Source: Mycobacterium sp. JS623
GTDB taxonomy: Bacteria > Actinomycetota > Actinomycetes > Mycobacteriales > Mycobacteriaceae
NCBI RefSeq assembly: GCF_000328565.1
Contig: NC_019957.1
Coordinates: 62,001-126,000, forward strand
Length of the DNA: 64,000 nucleotides
Reading direction: 5' to 3'
Under the pieces are notes generated by a model, which saw only the letters and a program-made list of their open reading frames with translations, ran no database searches and was not told the DNA's origin. How positions within the stretch are numbered: the stretch's first letter is position 1; every line of letters begins with the position of its first letter. Shown here in pieces: positions 17,835 through 25,741 of this stretch. The position numbers and the translations under genes were made by a program.

Positions 17835-18595
17835 GGCGCCTGCCGGGATTGTTGACGGGATTGCAGGTAGCGTTCCAGGCTCATCGGTTCCCGTGGCCCG
17901 CTGCGCGGCGGCTGCGATGATTGCGGTGCGCTGGGCAACCGGACGTCGATGCGGTCGATGGTGATCTCAACTGGCGTCTCTACGGTCTGCCGGTGCTGCT
18001 GCTGCTCGGCGTCGCTGCGCGCGCGAGACTCGTTGCGGCGGGCGGTAATCGAGACGGGTGGTGTGGCGCTTGTCGCGCTGCGGTGCGTCACGGGCTGGGT
18101 AGCCGGGTCGCTGCTGGGTCGCGCGGTGAGCGCTCGCCGTGATTCGGCCGCGATGGCCGGGTCGGCCGACGGGCGAGATCGCGAGCTGGCTGGGGCCGGC
18201 GTGGGCTGAGCGGTTGGAGCCGCCGGTGGCATCGCCGCCGATGGTGTTGGCGCAACGGCTGATTCGGCACCAGCGGCGGGAGTCGGTGGTGGTGGTTGTG
18301 GTGGGCCGTGTCGGTCGAGTGCGCGGTGCTGAATGGCCCGCGGCGCCGGGGGGCTGGACGCGGCGGGTTGCTGCGGGGCCGGCTGCTCACCGGCGGCGGG
18401 TTGTGCCGACGGTGCGGAGCTGCGGCGGTGCGCGCGCGGTGATGGGGCGGCCAGCTCGTCGTCGGGCTCGTCAGGTTCTGCGGCCGTACCGATGCCCGGC
18501 TGCAGCTGCGCGAGCAGCAACACGTCGGGTCTGGGCCGCACACTGGAGCGGTCCGGTTCGATGCGCGCCGCCAGGCGCTGGAGGAACCCGGTCAT
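17831..18595 (-). CDS. Pro/Ala-rich disordered eCIS protein
   Basis: A 254-residue protein starting at ATG 18595 (ATGA overlap with the gp51-like gene). The N-terminus MTGFLQRLAARIEPDRSSVR and C-terminus (PVEITIDRIDVRLPSAPQSS, then SLERYLQSRQQ) look ordered and conserved, while the middle about 150 residues are Pro/Ala/Ser/Gln-rich and presumably unstructured. The ITIDRIDVRLP segment near the C-terminus may be the functional anchor. No enzymatic motif is visible. It may be a linker or baseplate/cap accessory. Its function is not recognised. Confidence 0.75.
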   Translation of the reverse strand: MTGFLQRLAARIEPDRSSVRPRPDVLLLAQLQPGIGTAAEPDEPDDELAAPSPRAHRRSSAPSAQPAAGEQPAPQQPAASSPPAPRAIQHRALDRHGPPQPPPPTPAAGAESAVAPTPSAAMPPAAPTAQPTPAPASSRSRPSADPAIAAESRRALTARPSSDPATQPVTHRSATSATPPVSITARRNESRARSDAEQQQHRQTVETPVEITIDRIDVRLPSAPQSSQPPRSGPREPMSLERYLQSRQQSRQAP

Positions 18596-19335
18596 CGAAG
18601 CTCGAGATAGGTGCGGCGCCGGGTCGGGCTCAGCGCGAGGATCTGCTGCTCGCTCCAGCCGTAACGGGAAGCCAGCTGGTCGATCTCGGCGATGATCTGC
18701 CGTGCGGCGCCGGTCAGTTCGGCGTCGAAGATGGTGGTGATGTCCAGGGGGGCCGACCATTCGGATGCGCATTCGGGGCAGCTGACGCCCAGCCGGATGT
18801 CGGCGGCCGGGTCGGCGGCCGCCATCTGCTCGGAGATGGCGGCCAGCATCTCTGGGGGCAGCTCGGCAACGGCGGTCACGCCGTCGGGTTCGATCGTTCT
18901 GACGCAAAGCTGGGCGATGCGCACCGCGGGGTCATCGGCGTCGGCGGCGGCGAGGAGGTCGGCGGTAGTCGGCAGGCGATGGCGCACGGTGTAGCCGCCG
19001 TGCTGGAGTTCGTATTCCTCGGCGTAGGCGGTGTCCAGTGGGGGCAGCGAGCTCAGGACTGCGTCGATGTCGACATCGACATCGACATCGGCGTCGCACG
19101 CCGGACACGAGCTCACACCCGAGAGCCGCGATCCGAAGGTGCCGACACGCAGCGCCAATAACAGTGTGTCGCACCGGCCGACGGGCAACGCCGCGGCATC
19201 GACCGGCAGGTCGGTCAGGACCTCACGCAGGACAGCAGCGCTGCGGCCGAGAGGTTCGGTTGCGGCCGCGGCTTCCCACGCGCGAAGAATCTCCTCGCCG
19301 CCCAGCCCGGCGAGTGGCGCAGCCCCCGGACGCAT
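18592..19335 (-). CDS. T4 gp51/gp26-type baseplate hub-like protein with two Cys pairs
   Basis: A 247-residue, mainly helical acidic protein with two CxxC pairs, CPAC at 77-80 and CPEC at 186-189, which probably bind one zinc. Proteins of this plan ('T4-like baseplate hub assembly') occur next to tube and sheath genes in many eCIS loci. Between the Cys pairs is an Asp-Val repeat (DADVDVDVDIDA) coded by a hexanucleotide repeat. The C-terminus YGWSEQQILALSPTRRRTYL is typical of the family. It starts at ATG 19335, three bases after the tube gene stop. Confidence 0.78.
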   Translation of the reverse strand: MRPGAAPLAGLGGEEILRAWEAAAATEPLGRSAAVLREVLTDLPVDAAALPVGRCDTLLLALRVGTFGSRLSGVSSCPACDADVDVDVDIDAVLSSLPPLDTAYAEEYELQHGGYTVRHRLPTTADLLAAADADDPAVRIAQLCVRTIEPDGVTAVAELPPEMLAAISEQMAAADPAADIRLGVSCPECASEWSAPLDITTIFDAELTGAARQIIAEIDQLASRYGWSEQQILALSPTRRRTYLELR

Positions 19336-19338
19336 CGG

Positions 19339-19863
19339 TCACCCGGTGGGCACGGTGAACGCCGGCGGCGCCGGCTCGACCACGGAGTCATCGCGAAGCC
19401 AACCCTCGTTCTCCAGCTTGAGGTGGGCGAAAACGACTGCGCCGGCGTTGGAGTCGAGGTCGCCAAGCCCCTGGTACTCCGATGGCCAGCAGCTGTAGAC
19501 GTGGTAGGCAACCACCAGCTGGCCGGCCTCGTTGTAGAGCTCGACGATGATGTCCTTCTTGTAGTCCTTCAGCGATGTCTCGCGGCCCAGGCCGGCGCCG
19601 TAGTGCCAGACTTTGTGGGCCCACTGTTCGAACGCCTTGTCGTGGGTGACGCCGCGCTCGAGGGTGATGGCCTCGTATTCGGTGCGCCCCGGGGACTTGT
19701 AGCTGGTGCTCGGGTCGCCCCCGGCGCGGTGCTTGACGACCTCGGTCGTGCGCTTGAAGGCGCTGACCTTGCTGACGCCGGCGACGTAGCGACCGTCCCA
19801 TTTCACCCGGAACTTGAAGTTCTTGTACGGATCGTGCCGTTTGGCTGAAGCGGTGAACTCCAT
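19339..19863 (-). CDS. eCIS inner tube protein (gp19-like)
   Basis: A 174-residue protein of the T4 gp19-type phage tail tube family. NFKFRVKWDGRYVAGVSKVS and TTEVVKHRAGGDPSTSYKSP match the N-terminal beta-barrel signature, and the C-terminus carries the conserved ITLERGVTHDKAFEQWAHKV and a YHVYSCWPSEYQGLGDLD segment. Hexamers stack into the rigid needle propelled on contraction and hold cargo. It follows the sheath gene after one base and is the second gene of the operon, as in most eCIS. Length is normal. Confidence 0.93.
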   Translation of the reverse strand: MEFTASAKRHDPYKNFKFRVKWDGRYVAGVSKVSAFKRTTEVVKHRAGGDPSTSYKSPGRTEYEAITLERGVTHDKAFEQWAHKVWHYGAGLGRETSLKDYKKDIIVELYNEAGQLVVAYHVYSCWPSEYQGLGDLDSNAGAVVFAHLKLENEGWLRDDSVVEPAPPAFTVPTG

Positions 19864-19864
19864 G

Positions 19865-21601
19865 TCAGACCTCCGCCGGCAGGGTCAGTTGCTGGATCTG
19901 GATGACGACGAATTCGCAAGGCAGCAGTGGCTGGAAGCCGACCCGGATGTTGACCACACCGGTGCTGACGTCGTACGCAGTGGTGGTGTCGCTGTCGCAC
20001 TTGACGAGGTACGCCTCTTGTGGCGTCTGGCCTGCGAACGCACCCAGGCGGAACAGGTTCTGCATGAAAGCCCCGACGTTGAGCCGGATCTGGGCCCACA
20101 GCGGTTCGTCGTTGGGTTCGAAGACCACCCATTGCAGACCTTGGCGCAGGCTTTCCTCTATATAGAGGGCGGTGCGGCGCACGGGGATGTATTTCCATTG
20201 ACTGGCCATCAGGTCGGCGCCTTGCATGGTGCGCGAGCCCCAGACGACGTTGTTGAACACCGGCAGCGTGCGCAACACGTTGATGCCGATTGGGTTGAAC
20301 TCGTCGCTGGTGTCCTCGGTCATCGTGACCGCCGGACGGGCACCCATCAGGGTGGCTTCGGTTCCTGCGGGTGCCTTCCACACCCCGCGCTGTGTGTCTG
20401 TGCGAGACCAGATTCCAGCAATGGTTCCGCTGGGACCGATGTTCTTGGTGCCGCCGGTGACCGGGTCGGCCACGACCAGCCGAGGGAAATACGTGGCGGC
20501 GTTTTCGGTGGGGTCGAGCGTCTCGACGAAGGTTTTCATCGCGCTGCCGACGTCGGCGGCTGTCGTCTTGGTGTCCATCGCGGCCGGCGGATCGATGAGC
20601 AACATCGCCCGGTGATCGGCACAGAACTGCTCGGCCGGCGCGAGCAGGCTTTGGCGCGCGGTGTCGTCGGTGATGTTCGCCATCGCCGGGATGCACAGGA
20701 TGTTGAAGATGTCGGGTGCGATCGTGTTCAGCGCGTAGATGCCGGTTTGTGCGGCGGGATCCCCGAGCAGCATCTTCGCCAGTGCGGTCGTCGTGTCGGC
20801 GGGTTTGCCGTCCTTCCCGCCGTCTAGTCGGTGGAAATGCGCGATGCTGGTCTGCTTGGCGATGTCGCCCGGGGGCGTCGGCGCGGGATTCGGCGGGTTT
20901 TTCGTCATGGCGTCCCCGTCGGGCATACCGGTGGAGTCGTCCTTGTTGCGGAACAGGGTTGGCGCAGGGATGGTCGCGCCGTCGTCAACTGTCGCGCGCA
21001 CCAGCTGGGAGCCCGACACTATCGTGGGGCAGTAGCGGGGATCGGCGGGATCGATCGACAGTGACCGGAACGCCTCGCGGACAACGACTTTGACTTTCGA
21101 CGAGCCGGGCACCGGCACAACCTCACCGACGACGAAGTCGAACCGGGTGGGGTCCCCGCCGCCGGCCACCGGCAGCAGCTGGATGCCGAAGCACAGGGCA
21201 TTGCCCCACTGCCCTTCGCTCAGCGCGGTGACGGTGAGGCACTTGGGACCGGGGTCGGGTGGCTTGCCGTCGTCGGTCACCACGGCACTCTTGGGTTCCT
21301 GCTTCGCCGACGCGGCCACGGCGTTGCCTGCGCCGGTGGGCAGGACTCGAACGACCCAGGCCTGACTGCCGCCATTGTTGAAGAACTGCGTGATCGCGTA
21401 GCTGGCTTCGCTACCAGGCGAGACACCACCGAAGGTGCGTTCGAATTCCCCTGGCCCGCTTACCTTCACGGCCACACCGACCGGGCCCTTGTCGAAGACG
21501 TCGACGAAAGCCGCTGTGGCGGTGCTGATCCCGACGATGGGATGGACCCCGCTTGGCAGTTCCTCGACATAGACACCGGGCGCGCGAAAGGCAGTTGGCA
21601 T
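19865..21601 (-). CDS. Contractile tail sheath protein
   Basis: A 578-residue sheath protein and first gene of the operon. The start APGVYVEELPSGVHPIVGIS is the classic sheath N-terminus. The C-terminal half has IPVRRTALYIEESLRQGLQW and FVVIQIQQL, the interlocking strands that knit sheath rings together. Residues about 105-310 form the variable outer domain. ATG 21601 is preceded on the minus strand by a strong GAGGAGG ribosome binding site. Only one sheath gene is seen here, whereas Afp and PVC have several, so rings are probably homopolymeric. Confidence 0.95.
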   Translation of the reverse strand: MPTAFRAPGVYVEELPSGVHPIVGISTATAAFVDVFDKGPVGVAVKVSGPGEFERTFGGVSPGSEASYAITQFFNNGGSQAWVVRVLPTGAGNAVAASAKQEPKSAVVTDDGKPPDPGPKCLTVTALSEGQWGNALCFGIQLLPVAGGGDPTRFDFVVGEVVPVPGSSKVKVVVREAFRSLSIDPADPRYCPTIVSGSQLVRATVDDGATIPAPTLFRNKDDSTGMPDGDAMTKNPPNPAPTPPGDIAKQTSIAHFHRLDGGKDGKPADTTTALAKMLLGDPAAQTGIYALNTIAPDIFNILCIPAMANITDDTARQSLLAPAEQFCADHRAMLLIDPPAAMDTKTTAADVGSAMKTFVETLDPTENAATYFPRLVVADPVTGGTKNIGPSGTIAGIWSRTDTQRGVWKAPAGTEATLMGARPAVTMTEDTSDEFNPIGINVLRTLPVFNNVVWGSRTMQGADLMASQWKYIPVRRTALYIEESLRQGLQWVVFEPNDEPLWAQIRLNVGAFMQNLFRLGAFAGQTPQEAYLVKCDSDTTTAYDVSTGVVNIRVGFQPLLPCEFVVIQIQQLTLPAEV

Positions 21602-22540
21602 GACGCCTCCTCGATTGTCGGTAGAGCTTCCGACGCTCGCGGCCCCCCAGAGCAGCCGCCGTCAAATGGAATGCTAAATCAATAACTTCGGTTACGATAT
21701 GCGCTTCGAAAAAAAGGTCCTTCGAATGGTTAGTTACGTAACGAGAACCGCGCAACCCGCGCTACCGGCACAAAGGCATTCCGTGTTCGGAGCCCGGATA
21801 TGGCCGAGGCAGAATCTGTAACCTTGCGTCCAACTTCTCGTCAGGTACATCGCGACGCCGGGAGCGGGACGGGCGCTGGATCGCGGTTGATTGCTGACAC
21901 GCTGGATCGCGGTGCATGTGGGAGGTCAGCCGCCCGGCTGCCGCTGACGTCGAATTCGCTGCCGCAATATGGTGTCTATCTGCTGGTTTCGGGCGCTGCA
22001 ATTGATGGCACCCGGCGGGGGCGTCGAACGAGACACTCCCCGAGCGGCCCGCCAGCCCGACGACGATCAGGACGAGGGCACGAACTGTTGGTCAGCTTCC
22101 GTGTGATGCGGCGGCCCCTTGAGGCCGGGCGAGCGTTGCGGACGTGCGTCACAACCGGCGATTGAGTGGCAGCACATTGCGCGTCCGCTCGACCCATTCT
22201 GAAGATTCCTGTACGTGTCTCTGATTATCCGGCGAGCGAAACAGAAAAGGGTCATTTTCCACCGTCGAGTTCGTGACAACATGTGATTCCGGATTTTTGG
22301 TGGTATCACAATAGTGAAATACGTTTGGCGGATTCCATACATCGTCGTGGCGAAGGGGTGCCAGTCATACCGTCTCGGTGTCAACCCCTGGCAGCCAGCA
22401 GACCCGACGTCGTCGAAGCAATCCCTGCCCTACCGTCGCCCTGTTGCGATCGCCCGAAATCGAGTAGTTGACTACGCAGTGCAACCGGGCCTGGGGGCGA
22501 TACTGTCTGGCTAGCGGTCCATCGTTGCAGTGGGGGAGAC
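21602..22540. promoter_or_regulatory. Intergenic region between divergent eCIS operon and LysB-like gene
   Basis: About 940 bases without a convincing gene. An AT-richer patch at 21665-21745 is the likely promoter zone for the leftward eCIS operon: it holds the perfect palindrome GTTACGTAAC at 21733-21742 and two TTCGAA sites. The right side carries the promoter-like element of the plus-strand genes (separate entry). Open frames here are short and have no family resemblance. Confidence 0.4.
22464..22506 (+). promoter_or_regulatory. Inverted-repeat promoter element upstream of the LysB-like operon
   Basis: GTAGT-TG-ACTAC at 22464-22475 is followed by GCAG and, exactly 25 nt after the repeat, by TACTGT at 22501-22506, a plausible -10 hexamer. 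The same arrangement occurs upstream of the DUF2235 gene. The distance to the first start codon (22541) is 34 nt from the hexamer. Confidence 0.55.
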
Positions 22541-22648
22541 ATGGCTACGACCAACATTGACATTCCGGGTGACGTGGGCAGCATCGACACCGGTGGGGAG
22601 AAACCGGCCCGAAAGTTTTGCGGGCCACATGCGGGGAGCGCCGACTGA
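22541..22648 (+). CDS. Short ORF (35 aa) translationally coupled to the LysB-like gene
   Basis: The ATG at 22541 has a strong GGGGGAG ribosome binding site about five bases upstream, whereas the next gene has none of its own. The product, MATTNIDIPGDVG then a C-terminus with one Cys and one His, has no recognised domain. Its stop and the next start share one base (TGATG at 22646-22650), so the short ORF probably serves to drive reinitiation into the hydrolase; it may also encode a real micropeptide. Confidence 0.6.
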   Translation: MATTNIDIPGDVGSIDTGGEKPARKFCGPHAGSAD

Positions 22649-23847
22649 TGGCCAAGGACGCGTCGGGTAAGTGGATCGGCTATGGCCCAGGCGATCGGAG
22701 CCCCGAAGTCACCAAGATCGAGCATCGCCTGTTGGCGGCGTATCCGGCCAACAGTCACGCCCAAGCGCTCGGCGTGATAGAAGACGATCTCTACACCGAC
22801 GAGACTGCGGCCGCGGTGAGGGAGCTGGCCAAGCACATCAACAATGACCCAGCCCTGCTGCAGCGCATGGCAGGCGGGCAGCGGCTGGCCAGGGCGGAAG
22901 ACCTCGGTGTGGCGGACTTGGCGTTCCGCAAGGCAATTGGCGCCTACCTCCCACCGGATGCCGGTATTCCGCCGCCGTTTCGCACCCCGTATCCGATCCA
23001 GGGCGTGTGGGCCGACAGCCGCGCGTTCCTCAACCCGCCCGATGCGCACAGCTTCGAAAAGGCCACCGACCAGTTCCGCGATGAGTTCATGCGGCTGTAT
23101 CGCTCAATGGCGGGGACGAATATCTGGCTGCTCGGCTACTCCATGGGTGGTGTGTCGGTCTGCAAGTGCCTCAATGCATTGCCCCCGGAGTGGCGTCATT
23201 TCGTCGTCGGGGTCACCACGTTCGGTGATCCGTCCATGCCGGCCCAAGGCTCGCTGTTGGGCGATGATCCAGGCGAGGGCATCTCGAAAATGCCGCAGCC
23301 GCAATGGGTATGGGACCGCTACTGGTCCTACAGTATTGACGGCGATTGGTACCCACGCGCCCGTGGACTGCTGTTCCTGCTGTACTCGATCCTGACCAAG
23401 GCCGAGCTGACGCTCGAGTTCGCCACCTTCCTGCTGCAAGTGCTGCCCACGCTGCCCGGTCGTATCCTCACCGGCCAGGAACCCGCCGGCGAGAACCCCG
23501 AGGACCAGAAACTGCACGGCGTGCTGGCGCCGCTGGCCACGGTCATCAGCACCGGTGGCCCCAACGTCATCGGCGACTTCTTCTCAGCTGCTGGGGTGCT
23601 GGCCGCCTTGCCGTCGGTGATCTGGCTGCTGTTCGACGCGGTGAAGTTCATCGCCACCCAGGCCCACGGCATGTACGGCGACCCGGCCCACGCGTTCTGG
23701 GATGGCATGACCGCGGTGGATCACGCCGCAGCCAACATCCGCAAGGTGGCGCCGGCGGGCTGCACATTGTTCCTGCTGCCCGGCACGTGGAGTAATTGGG
23801 ATCAGCTGTTCCAGTTCGATGTCGCGATCCGGCTGCAGGGCGGCTGA
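22648..23847 (+). CDS. LysB-like serine hydrolase (mycolyl ester/cutinase-type)
   Basis: A 399-residue protein organised like mycobacteriophage LysB. Residues 10-65 resemble its peptidoglycan-binding N-terminus. An alpha/beta-hydrolase follows with nucleophile elbow GYSMGG (Ser165), then TFGDPSMPAQG, a candidate acid in DGDWYP (D233), and late histidines (H340, H348, H359) for the triad. The loop at about 238-330 is longer and more hydrophobic than in phage enzymes. LysB cleaves mycolic esters joining the outer membrane to arabinogalactan (family knowledge). There is no signal peptide and no phage lysis cassette nearby. Next to the eCIS operon it could free particles from the cell or act as an effector (inference). 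Confidence 0.8.
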   Translation: MAKDASGKWIGYGPGDRSPEVTKIEHRLLAAYPANSHAQALGVIEDDLYTDETAAAVRELAKHINNDPALLQRMAGGQRLARAEDLGVADLAFRKAIGAYLPPDAGIPPPFRTPYPIQGVWADSRAFLNPPDAHSFEKATDQFRDEFMRLYRSMAGTNIWLLGYSMGGVSVCKCLNALPPEWRHFVVGVTTFGDPSMPAQGSLLGDDPGEGISKMPQPQWVWDRYWSYSIDGDWYPRARGLLFLLYSILTKAELTLEFATFLLQVLPTLPGRILTGQEPAGENPEDQKLHGVLAPLATVISTGGPNVIGDFFSAAGVLAALPSVIWLLFDAVKFIATQAHGMYGDPAHAFWDGMTAVDHAAANIRKVAPAGCTLFLLPGTWSNWDQLFQFDVAIRLQGG

Positions 23848-24405
23848 GTCGAGTTTGATGTTGGACTCCATCACTGGCCCGATCGCCCCGGGGCCGGGAT
23901 CGTCTGCGCGGCTCAGTGCGCCGTCGGCGCATCGGAGGCGCATTCACCCACACTGCTGGCCACGTCGTCATCCGGCACTCACCGCAGTTGCGGCGCGGGC
24001 CGAGTGGCGTTGTCGGTCAAGGCATTATCGGTAAGCCCACGTGGTGGCCGTGGCGGGCAGTTCGTGGCTAGGTGCATTAACGAAGCCACAGTCAGCGCAC
24101 GTGAAGTTATATGACGGCTGCGCCGCGTAGGCGTCGGGTCCGGCAAGTTAGGCATAACGCGGCGCTTCGGTGCGGCGGCGTTGTAGGCCGCTCTACTTTG
24201 TCAGCGAGCCGTCCAGCCCGGCCATGGCTGTGCGGTATCGAATCCACCGCTGGTCGGTCCAGCCCCAACCCTTCGGTTTGTCTTCGGTCGTTCCGACGAA
24301 CGTCTCGACGAGCAAGCCTGCTGGTCGTGGTTCTCATCCTGTGCGCATCGGGCGCAGGGCGGTTCGGTGACAACGAGGAACTAGCCCTGTTAGGGCAAAC
24401 AAATT
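23848..24405. other. Intergenic stretch without a supported gene
   Basis: About 560 bases between the two hydrolase genes. On the minus strand near 24020-24110 a short reading YNFTCADCGFVNAPSHELPA looks like a zinc-ribbon tail, but it has no start codon and an upstream stop, so it may be a gene remnant. No terminator hairpin with a T-run was found. Confidence 0.35.
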
Positions 24406-24451
24406 TGCGTAGTGCACTACGCAGGTCTGCGTCGTCGGCGATGCTTAATGT
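24406..24451 (+). promoter_or_regulatory. Perfect palindrome and -10-like element upstream of the DUF2235 gene
   Basis: TGCGTAGTGCACTACGCA (24406-24423) is an 18-base perfect palindrome containing GTAGT-GC-ACTAC at 24409-24420. It is followed 25 nt later by TAATGT (24446-24451). Core, flank (GCAG) and spacing equal those upstream of the LysB-like gene, which suggests one dimeric regulator for both. Confidence 0.6.
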
Positions 24452-24475
24452 TGAGCGAGCTAGGGGAGGAGCACC

Positions 24476-25549
24476 GTGGCGAAGAATATCGTGGTGTGCC
24501 TAGATGGCACCAACAACCAACTGCGCGCAGCGGACAACACCAACGTCGTGCGGCTGTTCAATCTGCTCGATTTGAAGGATCCGACCAAACAGGTCGCCTA
24601 CTACGACCCCGGGGTCGGCACGTTCAGCTCGCCGGGAGCGTGGTCGCCGCCTGCGCGGTTGATCTCTCGGTACGCGGGACTGATGTTCGGAGCCGGGCTG
24701 CGCGAAAACCTCGGACAGGCGTACTCATTCTTGATGGAAGCCTATGAGCCCGAGGATCGGATCTTCGTCTTCGGTTTCAGCCGCGGCGCGTACAACGCTC
24801 GGGCGCTGACCGGCATGCTCGATGTGTTCGGTGTTTTCAGGCCCGGTTCTGAGACCCTGGTGCCGTACGCGGTCAACGCCTACGCCAAACAGCAACGCAA
24901 GGACGACCCCCAGTTCTTCGAAGGGCTTCGGGTATATGCCGAGACGCACAGCGTCACTCGAGATGGTCATACGCCTGTGCATTTCGTCGGTATCTGGGAC
25001 ACCGTCAAATCCGCGGGTACGTTGACCCGGCAGCTGAAATGGCCCTTCACTCGGCAACTTCCGCATGCGAAGACGATTCGCCACGCTGTTGCGATCGATG
25101 AGATTCGCCGGCCGTTCGCCCCGTACCTGGTGAATCTGCCCAACCCGAAGCATCTGCGCGTGGAGAAGAATCAGGATCTGCTGGAAGTCTGGTTCACGGG
25201 TGTGCATTCCGACGTGGGGGGCATGTTCGCCGAGGGGACGCGGCTGTCGGACATCCCGTTGAAATGGATGGCCGACGAGGCGGTGGCGAGCGGTCTTCTG
25301 GTGCGCCCCAACGCTTATGCGCAGATGTCACAACTCGACGGCGTCGATCCGACGGGACCGTGGCACAAGATGCCGTGGGTGTGGCAGCTCCTCGGCTCGG
25401 GCCGCCGCACGGTGCCCGAAACTGCATCGATTCATGCCAGTGTGCGCGAACGCGTCGCCAAGGATCCCACGTACGCCAACCGGCTTCCTCAAGCGCCCAA
25501 GTACGTATGCGACGACTGGCGTAGTCCGCGTCCGGTGCCGCAAGCGTGA
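24476..25549 (+). CDS. DUF2235 alpha/beta hydrolase (Tle1-like phospholipase family)
   Basis: A 357-residue protein starting with GTG at 24476 behind a GGGGAGGA ribosome binding site. It has all DUF2235 landmarks: VVCLDGTNNQ at the N-terminus, GFSRGAYNAR with nucleophile Ser102, VGIWDTVKS with a likely catalytic Asp, and GVHSDVGGMF containing the His. This family includes the Tle1 phospholipases delivered by type VI secretion (family knowledge). It has no signal peptide. Its place beside an eCIS locus and its promoter element shared with the LysB-like gene suggest a lipid-attacking effector or release factor; the exact substrate is unknown. Confidence 0.88.
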   Translation: MAKNIVVCLDGTNNQLRAADNTNVVRLFNLLDLKDPTKQVAYYDPGVGTFSSPGAWSPPARLISRYAGLMFGAGLRENLGQAYSFLMEAYEPEDRIFVFGFSRGAYNARALTGMLDVFGVFRPGSETLVPYAVNAYAKQQRKDDPQFFEGLRVYAETHSVTRDGHTPVHFVGIWDTVKSAGTLTRQLKWPFTRQLPHAKTIRHAVAIDEIRRPFAPYLVNLPNPKHLRVEKNQDLLEVWFTGVHSDVGGMFAEGTRLSDIPLKWMADEAVASGLLVRPNAYAQMSQLDGVDPTGPWHKMPWVWQLLGSGRRTVPETASIHASVRERVAKDPTYANRLPQAPKYVCDDWRSPRPVPQA

Positions 25550-25741
25550 TCGACTGGCGGTGAGGACCCCGGCAGTGGCGGGTAATAGGCTTCGCGGGCC
25601 CGTAGATGACCGAAAACCTAGTCAGGGCGCGGGGCATAACCCGCTGGCCCGGGTCCAGGTAAGGATTCCAAGAGGCGCATGGAAGGGGACGAAGTGTCGG
25701 CGCAACCACGAGACCAGCTCCGACACCGAGGAGACGACAGA

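Noticed and set aside
22618..22647. Earlier in-frame start for the LysB-like gene
   Set aside because: It lacks a ribosome binding site and would lie inside the well-initiated 35-codon ORF; ATG 22648 forms a TGATG coupling junction.
24005..24115. Zinc-ribbon-like tail YNFTCADCGFVNAPSHELPA on the minus strand
   Set aside because: No start codon before the upstream stop and no upstream continuation in a neighbouring frame that would make a convincing protein.
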